A stretch of 64,000 bases of DNA. It comes from JAFDVL01 sp963794955. Its GTDB lineage: Bacteria; Acidobacteriota; Blastocatellia; RBC074. Position numbers and translations under genes: made by a program. The DNA is taken from contig CAWCGF010000013.1 in assembly GCA_963794955.1 (NCBI GenBank), positions 1 to 64,000 of the forward strand. Direction: 5' to 3'. This document shows, one piece after another, positions 27,425-36,125 of the stretch (its first letter is position 1; each line of letters starts with the position of its first letter). The notes under the pieces are model-generated. The model did no database searches. It was not told the origin of the DNA and saw nothing but the letters and a program-made list of their open reading frames with translations.

Positions 27425-30400
27425 ATGAGAAACATCGTACTGGTTACGATAGGCTTATTATTAGTGGTCTCAGCCAGTTTGTCCCAAAGCGACCGCGGCA
27501 CAGTGACAGGCACGGTCAAGGACCCGTCCGACGCCGTTGTAGCTGGCGCGACCATTGTGGCTAAAAACCTGGCGAACGGAACCGAAGTCAAAACAATTTC
27601 GACCGAAACGGGCAATTACACGCTCCCTTCCTTGCCCGCAGGCACGTATGAATTAACCATTGAGGCTACTGGATTCAAACGATTCGTCTCGCAAAACATC
27701 CTCGTACAGGTGAATCAAACCGCGCGCATCAATGCCGCCTTAGAGGTTGGCGCAGCCACCGACACCGTCACGATCACCGATCAGTCACCATTGCTCAAAA
27801 CCGAAAACGCGGAGCAAAGCACGAATATCAGCGGCGAGATGTTCAATTCCTTGCCGATCAATTTTGCCGCGACGAATTCGGTGCGCAGTTGGCTGAGCTT
27901 TATTCAGCTTGCGCCCGGCGTGTCAGGCACAAATCAAAATGCCAGCATCAACGGCGCTCCGCCAGGTTCGTTCAAGATTTATCTGGAAGGCCAGGACGTG
28001 ACCAGTACCAACGATACGGTTTGGACCAGCACCGTCGCGGCGGCTTCGGTCGAAACCATTGGCGAGTTTTCCATTCAAACCAATAACTTCGCGCCGGAGT
28101 TCGGGCAAGTGCTGGGCGGCGTTTTCAACTTCACCACCAAGTCAGGCACGAATCAGTTTCACGGCTCGGCGTATGAATACCTGACCAACGAAGCGCTCAA
28201 CGCGCATCGCCCACTTTCGACCCCGTTTGCCACCAGCCCGCGTCCCCGCCGCGCGCTCGACCGCAAGCACGATTACGGCTTTACCGTTGGCGGCCCCGTA
28301 CGGATTCCGTGGCTGTACGACGGACGCAACAAAACCTTCTTCTTTTTCAATCTGGAAAAATATCGCAACGTCACACGCTCGTCCGGCAGCCTGGCAACGG
28401 TTCCGACCGAGGCGTATCGTCGCGGCGATTTCAGCGCGGCCCTAACCGGACGCCAACTCGGCACCGATGTGTTGGGACGCCCGATTATGGAAAACGCGAT
28501 TTACGATCCGCGCACGACGCGCACGGTCAACTGTGAGCGGCACGAATTACATCGTGCGCGATCCATTCCCGAACAATGTGATTCCGACGGGCATCCTTGA
28601 TCCCGTGGCGCTGAAGATTCAAGACATGATTCCCAAGGCGGACAACGCGGAGTTGATAAACAACTGGGACCCGCGCATTCCGAACTTCAGACTTCCAGCA
28701 AATACCCAGCCTAAAAATTGACCATAACTTCAGTGACAAAACGAAGCTGACAGGATATTGGTCAGTCCAAAACACGACCCAAATCACGGGCGCGGATGGC
28801 TTGCCCATCCCCCTCACAGGACGCCGCGATCAGAAAATTTACGGTCACACGGCGCGGGTAAATCTCGACAGGACGCTGACGCCGCGTCTCGTAATGACGG
28901 CGGGCGTAGGCTTCCTGCGTTTTCACAATCCTGACAGCGCGCCGGATGCCGTCACCACTTATGACGCGGCGGCAATTGGCTTCAAAGGCGCAGCCACCAC
29001 GCCGTCGGGCTTCCCGCGCATCGTCGGCCCCAGCCTCGGCAACCTGCAAGGCAATCGTGGCGGTTCCAGCGCGTTCGGGCCGGTGCAGGCCAACAAGTTC
29101 TGGAACGACAAGTTGACGGCAGTCGCCAGCGCGACGTGGGTGCGCAACAACCACACGATTAAGTTCGGGACTGAATTCAAACAAGAGGTTTGGAGCGATC
29201 AAAACCTCACCGCGGCACAAGGTCGCGTCGCCTTTGCCGAAGCGCAAACCGCGTTGCCGTATCTGCAAACCACTACCGTCGGCGGCGGCAACATCGGTTA
29301 TCGTTACGCGAGCTTTTTGTTAGGCCAAGCCAATACGGCAACCGTGTCTGCGCCCAAGCAGATTCAATGGCGCAAGCAAGCCATCAGCTTTTACGCCCAG
29401 GATGGGTGGAAGATCACGCCGAAGCTGACGATGTTTTATGGCTTGCGGTGGGATTACGGCGGACAAGGCCGCGAACTGCACAATCGCACCAGCATGATTA
29501 GCCTGACGACGCCGAACCCGTCCGCCGGCGGCTTGCCCGGCGCGTTCATTTACGCCGGCAATGGGCCAGGACGTTGCAATTGCGAATTTACCAAAACCTA
29601 CCCCTATGCATTTGGGCCGCGCTTGAATCTTGCCTATCAGATCAATGACAAAACCGTCATCCGCGCCGGTTGGGGCGTCAGTTACAGTGCTGGCGGCAAC
29701 TGGTGGTACATCACGGGCGGCGCTCCGACGTTGGGACTGGGCTTCAATACAATTGATTTCAGCAACCCGGCCTACGGACAACCAGCACTGCTTTTGAAAG
29801 ACGGATTGGTTTACAACTCGGCGGATTTGTACAAAGCATCGCTCGACCCCGGCATTCGTCCGATTGCCGGCCAAACCAGCAGCTTCGGCGATTTCTGGTG
29901 GGGCGTGATTCAGGATCGCAATGCCGGACGTCCCGGTCGCGTCAATCAATGGAACATTTCGCTGCAACGCGAGATCTTCAAGAACCTTGTGCTGGAAGCG
30001 GCCTACGTTGCCAATCGCGGCGTATGGCTCGAAGCCGATGGCTTAGTCAACGTCAACGCGATCAATCCAGCGCGTCTGGCATCGTTGGGGATTAATTTGA
30101 ACAATGCGACAGATCGCGCGTTGTTGACCTCGCGCATTGATTCGGCGGCGGCGGCGGCGCGCGGCATCCAAAGCGCCCTACGTAGGCTTCCCAAACGGTG
30201 CAACTGTGATGCAAGCCTTGCGTCCGTTCCCGCAATTCAATGACCGACTGGGCGTGCGCTGGGCGCCGCTTGGCAACAACTGGTACGACTCATTGCAGGT
30301 CAAACTCACCAAGCGGTATTCGCATGGTCTGGATTTGACGGCGGCGTACACCTTCCAAAAAGAACTCGTCCTCGGCAACGGCGGCAATCCCGGACTGGGT

Positions 30401-31058
30401 GGCCCAGCGGTGAACAATCCGTTCAATCGCCAGGCACAAAAGTCGCTCGCCTCGAGTTCGCAACCGCACATTTTTGTCACGGGTGTAAGCTACGACACGC
30501 CGCGCGTCGGCCCCAACCAATTCGTCAAGCAATTGCTCGGCAATTGGACGATTGGCGGACGTAGTGCGTATCGCCAGCGGCAGCTTAATTCAAGCGCCTA
30601 CCTCCAACAACAACCTGGCAGCCTTGCTGGGGCAAGGAATGGGCACATTGATGAATCGTGTGCCGGGACAACCTCTCTTCTTGAAAGACCCTGGTTGTGG
30701 CTGCATTGATCCGCGGCAAGACCTGGTGCTAAATCCAGCCGCCTGGGCAGACGCCGCGCCCGGTCAATTCGGGACATCAGCAGGTTTCTTCAACGATTAT
30801 CGCTGGCAACGTTCGGTACAGGAAAGCATGAACTTTGGACGCCGCATTCCAATTAAAGAGCAGATGGCGTTTGAATTCCGCCTGGAGATGTTCAATCTCT
30901 TCAATCGGTTGAACCTGCCCGGCCCGGCATCCGGCAATCCCGCCGCTGCCGTCACGCGCAATTCCGCGGGTGAACTCAACGGCGGCTTCGGGTTTATCAA
31001 TCCAAATAACGTCGGCGGACAGCGCAACATTCAACTCGTCGGACGATTCCAGTTCTAA
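27425..31058 (+). pseudogene. TonB-dependent receptor (carboxypeptidase-regulatory-like), four frameshifts
   Basis: Conceptual product of about 1200 residues: signal peptide, CarboxypepD_reg-like domain (GTVTGTVKDPSDAVVAGATI), plug with INGAPPGSFKIYLEGQDVTS, then a long barrel ending NIQLVGRFQF. This is the Oar-like/TonB receptor type abundant in Acidobacteria. The frame is broken four times, near 28530, 28715, 30170 and 30570, each apparently by one base, with perfect continuation of homologous sequence in the next frame (for instance VSGTNYIVRDPFPNN and KIDHNFSDKTKLTGYW). The start at 27425 has aggagga upstream. The clean single-base breaks could mean recent decay or sequencing errors; either way no intact protein is encoded as given. 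The next gene, a multihaem TPR protein, is intact. Confidence 0.85.
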
Positions 31059-31075
31059 GGTTTCGTTGGAGAAAA

Positions 31076-31173
31076 ACCGCAAAGGGTCAAAGGGGCGAAG
31101 GATCAAAGGGACAGCTTCTGAGCATTGTTCAGAAAAAACCTTTGACTCTTTGCCCCTTTGACTCTTTGCGTTA
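31076..31173. repeat. Inverted-repeat element, family C, after the TonB receptor
   Basis: A left arm of about 30 bp starting aaccgcaaagggtcaaaggg is mirrored by a right arm containing ctttgcccctttgactcttt and ending ttgcgtt. The arms pair over about 30 bp around a roughly 30-nt loop. It may act as a terminator for the receptor gene. It is related to the element at 23023-23114. Confidence 0.7.
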
Positions 31174-31191
31174 TAAAGCCATTCATCAAGC

Positions 31192-33327
31192 ATGAATTCT
31201 AGGCGAAGCATAAAACTCGTGTTGTTCCTGTGCCTTGTGCTGGTTGCGCTCGGCGCACAACGCACCCCATCCGTCAGCAACAACGGCTATGCTGATCCCA
31301 ATGCCTGCGCAAGCTGTCATCAAGCGATTGCGGATAGCTATGCCAAATCAGCGATGGCGCGGACGTTTGGGGCAGTTCGCTCCGCCGCTCAATTCCCTGA
31401 ACTTAAAGGCGGAAGTTTTGATCATGCCGCTTCCGCCGAACAGTTCACAATTTACCTGCAAGACAAGCAGCCGTTTCTCAAGCGTGAAATTGCAGGGCAA
31501 GCCAATGTATTTGCAGCTCCGATCCATTATTGGTTCGGCTCCGGCAAGCACGCGCGCAGCTACATCAGCCGCACGCAGGCAGGCGATTTGATCGAGTTGC
31601 CGCTGACGTGGTACGCCGAGCAAAACGGTTATTGGGCGATGAGTCCAGGTTATGATCGCCCCGATCACGCGGGCTTCAGCCGCAAGCTCACGTATCGTTG
31701 TATGTCCTGCCACAATGGTTTCATGCAACTGCCCAATCCGACGTGGGAAGCAGGCACTCGCTTTCCTGCCCAGTTGCCCGAAGGCATTGATTGCCAACGT
31801 TGTCACGGCCCCGGTCAGGCGCATCTCGACGCCGTGCGACAAGGCTTGCCGCCAGAATTCGTGCGCAAAGCGATTGTGAATCCCGCGCGACTGACACCAG
31901 AGCGACAGATGGAAGTTTGCCTGCAATGCCATCTCGAAACGACGACGTTGAAGTTGCCTGCGACAATCTTGCGAGCTGGGCGCGAAGTGTTTTCGTATCG
32001 TCCCGGCGAACCGTTAGAAGATTACATTCTGCATTTCGACCGCGCCCTCAGCGCCCAGCAATCAGAACGTTTTGAATTCGCCAGCGCCGCCTATCAACTG
32101 CGCAAATCCGCGTGCTTCACACAAAGTCGCGGCGCGCTCACTTGCACGACTTGCCACAACCCGCATGAACCATCGGACACGCCTGCGGCACAGCAACGCT
32201 ACGTCACTGCGTGTCAAAGCTGTCATCAAGCCACGTTGCCTAAACTGATTGCCGCGCGGCGTCACACAACTGAGCAAAATTGCGCTTCGTGCCACTTGCC
32301 GAAACGGCGTCCAGCAGACGCAATTCACACCGCTGTTACGGATCATTTCATTCAACGGAAACCTGTGGCGGAGCCAACCGGACAACGCGTAGAGCAGCAC
32401 GACGGCAATATCTCGGCCTATCGTGGCAACGTGGAGTTTTACTATCCAACAAAACTGACCAGGCCCGCCGAGCAGGAGTTGTATGGGGCACTTGCGCAAG
32501 TCAAACACGACGCGAATCTCACAGCCGGCTTGCCCGCCTTAACAGCCGCGATTGCCAAGCACATGCCAGTCGAACCGGAGTTTTATTTTGAATTGGCTGA
32601 AGCCTACCGCCGCGCCGGAAATCTGGCTGAATCAATTACGTTTTATGAACAGGCCAGCAAGCGTGCAACGGCGGATTGGCGCATCTGGCTTCGCCTGGGA
32701 ACAGCCTTGACCGCGTTGAATCAACCATCACGCGCTGCCGCCGCCTTGGATCGGGCGCAAACATTAGCCCCGCAGGAACCCGCTGCCTGCGAAGCCATCG
32801 CCACGTTGCTCGCCCAGCAAGGCCGCTTGCGCGAGGCAGTGGCAATGCTACAAGCCGCGCTCGCCCTTGACCCAACTGCCGCGCATTTGCACAGCACAAT
32901 AGGCGCAAGATTATTTCAACTGAATGATGTAAAAGGAGCGGAAAAGGCGTGGCGGGAAGCGGTGCGGCTGCGACCGGAAGCGGCGACGAATTGCCTGAAT
33001 CTGGCCAATCTGCTGGCTAATGCTGGCAGGTTTGAGGAGGCAAAAAGTTATTTCCAAGCGGCGCTGCGCAGTTCACCTTCGTTCGCCGATGCCTATCTGG
33101 CTTTTGCCATTGCGCTGGCAGCACACGGCGAAAGCGCGCCAGCCGAACAACAATTCCAAACCGTGTTGACGCTTGCGCCCAATCATTTCGAGGCCCACCT
33201 GCGCTTGGGACAATTACTGCAAGCGCGTGGCGACCTGGCCCGGGCGAAACCACATTTGCATAAAGCGGCGGAAAGCCCTGAGGCTCGCATCCGTGAGGCT
33301 GCCCAACAAAGCCTCCGCCGTCCGTAA
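31192..33327 (+). CDS. Exported seven-haem cytochrome with C-terminal TPR domain
   Basis: A protein of 711 residues. After a signal peptide (LVLFLCLVLVALGAQ), residues 35-400 contain seven C-x-x-C-H haem sites: CASCH, CMSCH, CQRCH, CLQCH, CTTCH, CQSCH and CASCH. This resembles cytochrome c554 or octahaem reductase-like folds in which additional His residues serve as distal ligands. Residues 430-711 are TPR repeats (FELAEAYRRAGNLAESITFY, LHSTIGARLFQLNDVKGAEK, LRLGQLLQARGDLARAKPHL). It probably acts in the periplasm in electron transfer or as a scaffold for a redox partner. It directly follows the TonB receptor and is separated from it by a palindrome. Confidence 0.9.
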   Translation: MNSRRSIKLVLFLCLVLVALGAQRTPSVSNNGYADPNACASCHQAIADSYAKSAMARTFGAVRSAAQFPELKGGSFDHAASAEQFTIYLQDKQPFLKREIAGQANVFAAPIHYWFGSGKHARSYISRTQAGDLIELPLTWYAEQNGYWAMSPGYDRPDHAGFSRKLTYRCMSCHNGFMQLPNPTWEAGTRFPAQLPEGIDCQRCHGPGQAHLDAVRQGLPPEFVRKAIVNPARLTPERQMEVCLQCHLETTTLKLPATILRAGREVFSYRPGEPLEDYILHFDRALSAQQSERFEFASAAYQLRKSACFTQSRGALTCTTCHNPHEPSDTPAAQQRYVTACQSCHQATLPKLIAARRHTTEQNCASCHLPKRRPADAIHTAVTDHFIQRKPVAEPTGQRVEQHDGNISAYRGNVEFYYPTKLTRPAEQELYGALAQVKHDANLTAGLPALTAAIAKHMPVEPEFYFELAEAYRRAGNLAESITFYEQASKRATADWRIWLRLGTALTALNQPSRAAAALDRAQTLAPQEPAACEAIATLLAQQGRLREAVAMLQAALALDPTAAHLHSTIGARLFQLNDVKGAEKAWREAVRLRPEAATNCLNLANLLANAGRFEEAKSYFQAALRSSPSFADAYLAFAIALAAHGESAPAEQQFQTVLTLAPNHFEAHLRLGQLLQARGDLARAKPHLHKAAESPEARIREAAQQSLRRP

Positions 33328-33331
33328 AGTT

Positions 33332-33766
33332 TTAGCCGCAGTGCTTACCTTCCGCGCGCCGTTCGCGTTCGTGGCGTTGCACCTCTGACAGGCGATCCCG
33401 AATCCAGTTACCAATGTCCTCCAGATTGAAATCTACGGGGCCGCAACCTCGGCCTACGCCAACACCAAAGACCTGTGACCCCCAATCTTTCCCTCGGTGT
33501 TCCGTTTTCACTTCGTCCTCGTAGTACGAAACCACCTGGCGCGCAGCCATCGCCACTACGGTCAGCGTGCTGTCTTCGGGCAAGCCATCGAAAACGCCTT
33601 TGATATTCGGATCAAGCTCGCTCAGGCGCGCGAGAATTTTATTGTATTGCGACACGGCAAAGCGTGCTTCGTTTTCGCCTGCGCCCATCCATTGCACGCG
33701 CGCCGCCGTGCGCGTCAGGCGATGCAAAACAGTAATCAATTTACGAAGTTCCTGTTCACGTTCCAT
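33332..33766 (-). CDS. Hypothetical protein downstream of an ECF sigma factor
   Basis: A protein of 144 residues, with no signal peptide or membrane segment. It is mainly helical at the N-terminus (MEREQELRKLITVLHRLTRT), then a central stretch GVFDGLPEDSTLTVVAMAAR, a Gly-rich GSQVFGVGVGRGCGPVDFN and a charged C-terminus. I do not recognise a family. The ATG at 33766 is 3 nt from the sigma-factor stop with ggag upstream, so it is almost certainly cotranslated with the sigma factor. That position is usual for anti-sigma factors, but this protein lacks the typical zinc-binding and membrane features, so the role remains open. Confidence 0.7.
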   Translation of the reverse strand: MEREQELRKLITVLHRLTRTAARVQWMGAGENEARFAVSQYNKILARLSELDPNIKGVFDGLPEDSTLTVVAMAARQVVSYYEDEVKTEHRGKDWGSQVFGVGVGRGCGPVDFNLEDIGNWIRDRLSEVQRHERERRAEGKHCG

Positions 33767-33768
33767 AG

Positions 33769-34374
33769 CTATTTTCTCCGTTGTAAGACCCGTTCGCGCG
33801 GGGCCGAAACGGGCGTCGGTTTGAGTTTTTCCTTCAATAATTGCTTGGCGCGATGCAACCGCCATTTCACGGTTGTCAGTGGCAGGGATAAAAAGTTGGC
33901 AATGCGTTTGAGCGACAGTTCATCATAGAACCGGAGCTGCAAAATCAAACGATACGCATCTTCCAACTCATCAATCGCAGTTCGAACCCAAGCAGTTTCA
34001 AAATCATCATTACCGCCAAAAGGCCGCGCCAAAGCCGCGCTGTTTTCCAATAACACGTCATCCAGGTCTACCAGCCTTTGACCTTCATTGCGTGCCCGTT
34101 GGCTGCTGCGCATCGCCACGTGCCGCGTAATGGCATAAAGCCACGAAGCGAATTTCGTCGGGTCTTCAATCGTCGGCAACGCCTTGAAGGCGATCAGCAA
34201 GGCTTCCTGCACAATATCCTCAGCCAGTTCCTGGTTGGCGTGGACTTGGGCCACACGAAACACGGCGGCGCGATACCGCAGGGCCAGCACATCAAACGAG
34301 CGCAAGTCGCCCAGAATCGCCAAGCCGACCAGCATCTCATCAGGCAATTTTTCCGGGAAGATTTCAGCCGCCAT
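33769..34374 (-). CDS. ECF-type RNA polymerase sigma factor
   Basis: A protein of 201 residues. Region 2 reads FDVLALRYRAAVFRVA, ELAEDIVQEALLIAFKALP and FASWLYAITRHVAMRSSQR (RNA polymerase binding and -10 recognition). Region 4 has LILQLRFYDELSLKRIANFL with LPLTTVKWRLHRAKQLLKE (the -35 helix-turn-helix). The ATG at 34374 is preferred to a TTG 30 nt upstream because gagg lies just before it. It is followed at once by a small gene of unknown family. Regulon unknown. Confidence 0.92.
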   Translation of the reverse strand: MAAEIFPEKLPDEMLVGLAILGDLRSFDVLALRYRAAVFRVAQVHANQELAEDIVQEALLIAFKALPTIEDPTKFASWLYAITRHVAMRSSQRARNEGQRLVDLDDVLLENSAALARPFGGNDDFETAWVRTAIDELEDAYRLILQLRFYDELSLKRIANFLSLPLTTVKWRLHRAKQLLKEKLKPTPVSAPRERVLQRRK

Positions 34375-34486
34375 CACATCCTCTTTCTCGTTTTCATCTA
34401 GCAAGAGACAAGAAGTACGAAAAAGGATAGTGAAAAAGCGAAAAAATTAGTGGGGAGAGGAGGAGACAGAGAGGCGGAAAACGGGA

Positions 34487-34532
34487 GGGCAGTCTGGGAA
34501 ATTCGACTTTCTAAAACTTCCTCAGACTGCCC
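34487..34532 (-). terminator. Hairpin after the HDOD gene
   Basis: gggcagtctg at 34487-34496 and cagactgccc at 34523-34532 form a perfect 10-bp stem. On the minus strand it lies 13 bp after the HDOD stop and is followed by tcccgtttt, so it is a plausible intrinsic terminator with a weak U tract. Confidence 0.6.
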
Positions 34533-34544
34533 TGAACGACTTTA

Positions 34545-35813
34545 TTAACCTGCCATTTGGAGCGCATATAATTGACACTCCGGCACAAGTTCAAAAATAC
34601 GGTCTAGCTGCTCGGCCTTCAAATGCAAAATTTTGGCGGCGGGATGATCCAGCCACATCGCTTGAGAGAGAGCCTCGGCCATGGTGCTTTCGGTTGCGTC
34701 GGCGCGCGCGCGCAGATCCAACAGAATGGCATCGCAAAGGCTGGCGGTCGCAACATAAGCGGCGTGTTCAGTAGTGAGCGATAAGGAATGGTGATAGCTA
34801 ATGGCTTCCAAAACGGGCGGCGGCAGCTTCCATCTGGCTCCCACAATCCCGCCGACTTTGGGATGATAGGTTTCCAGGATTTCCTGAATAATGCGCTTGG
34901 GAGTAGCCTGATATTCCTGCTTCTTTTGCATTAAATCGAAGATCAAAGACAGGAGGAGCAGTTTGCCAAAATCAATCATCAAGCCGCATAGAAAAGCTTG
35001 CTCACGATCCACGCGGAGGAGTGTGGCGATGGAACGGGAAAGCAAGGCGCAGGCCAGCGAATGTTGCCAGAGTTGCCTGCGATCTTCGAGAAAAATGTCG
35101 CGTCCGGTGACCACACTTTGCAGCGAGAGCGTTAGGGTCAGATTGGTAACAGCTTGTCCACCAATCCGCTGGATGGCCGACTGCACTGAATCAATACCTT
35201 GCCCGCGGTTATAAAAAGCGGAATTGGCGAGTTTGAGCAACTGTGCGGTAATAATCGGATCGGTCTGGATGATTTCGCTCAGATCGCGCAACGCGTAATT
35301 CTCACGTTGCGTAATATCCAGCACGCGATTCACCACCGTGGGTAACAGCGGCACTTTAAATTCGCCTTTGAGCAATTGCCCTACGACCGCCATGCGCAAT
35401 CCATGCGTATAATGAAAGTCCTCGCCAGCCCCTTGGACAGTAACGGCATTCCCGCCCGCTTTGCGAATGGCAGTGGCTTCCTCATCCATTTCCCGATACG
35501 TGTCTAACACCAATTGTAATGGGCTTAAATGTAAGTTGATGTCGGCGACCTCGCCGGGCACTAGATCATCGGCAAAAGCAAACCGCGCGTTTTCCCATTG
35601 CAGGGTGTCTCTCACAATGATGCGGACACTGTGTTCACTATCTGTTGAGTGATAGCTGGAGGACAAGGCGGTCGCAATTTCGCCATTATTGAAAACAAAT
35701 TGCTGTTTGGCCGTAGAGCTAGCAATACTTAAGGTTCCGGTTTTATGCACGACCTCCAGCCATTGAAACAGATCAGGTAATGGCATGGTTTGAATTTCAC
35801 CTTGCAAACTCAT
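34545..35813 (-). CDS. HDOD domain protein with N-terminal DUF4388 (PATAN)
   Basis: A cytosolic signalling protein of 422 residues. Residues 1-110 form a DUF4388/PATAN domain (MSLQGEIQTMPLPDLFQWLE, TGTLSI...FVFNNGEIATA). Residues 150-360 form an HDOD domain, an HD-like fold lacking phosphohydrolase residues, with the typical LPTVVNRVLDIT, IIQTDPIITAQLLKLANSAF and SVQSAIQRIGGQAV. Proteins of this kind relay signals, often with two-component or c-di-GMP systems. A gggag ribosome site lies before the ATG. It stands 312 bp downstream of UPF0182. Confidence 0.9.
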   Translation of the reverse strand: MSLQGEIQTMPLPDLFQWLEVVHKTGTLSIASSTAKQQFVFNNGEIATALSSSYHSTDSEHSVRIIVRDTLQWENARFAFADDLVPGEVADINLHLSPLQLVLDTYREMDEEATAIRKAGGNAVTVQGAGEDFHYTHGLRMAVVGQLLKGEFKVPLLPTVVNRVLDITQRENYALRDLSEIIQTDPIITAQLLKLANSAFYNRGQGIDSVQSAIQRIGGQAVTNLTLTLSLQSVVTGRDIFLEDRRQLWQHSLACALLSRSIATLLRVDREQAFLCGLMIDFGKLLLLSLIFDLMQKKQEYQATPKRIIQEILETYHPKVGGIVGARWKLPPPVLEAISYHHSLSLTTEHAAYVATASLCDAILLDLRARADATESTMAEALSQAMWLDHPAAKILHLKAEQLDRIFELVPECQLYALQMAG

Positions 35814-36125
35814 TTTATCTCCCTATGGGTTGTAAGTAACAAATTAGGTTATTTGCTGTAGCAGGGCTTTATGTGAATGGCGGGCAAAATGAGGGCTGTT
35901 CTTCAACGCGCCAAAATTATGAGAGTTCGTGAGATAAAGAGAATAGCTAAACGTAAGAGGGGCAGGCTGTGACTCTCAGCGGGTAATCTTATACTGACTT
36001 TCGCTAGGAACTGTCAACAACCTTTTTATATATCCTGTGTCCAGGCGGTTTGGCGCGGCAAAGCAAAGAGGAAGGCCGCGCGCCCTGCCCCGCACACAAA
36101 ATCCGGCATAGCTTTCGTCTGCTAT
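35814..36125. other. Intergenic region, 312 bp
   Basis: Between the UPF0182 stop and the HDOD start, both minus strand. It must hold the HDOD promoter. Apart from short G/C-rich complementary stretches near 36040-36085 I see no palindrome, gene or recognisable motif. Confidence 0.5.

Noticed and set aside
28530..30570. Programmed frameshifting in the TonB receptor
   Set aside because: Four shifts at unrelated sequences without slippery heptamers or following pseudoknots; decay or sequence error is more likely.
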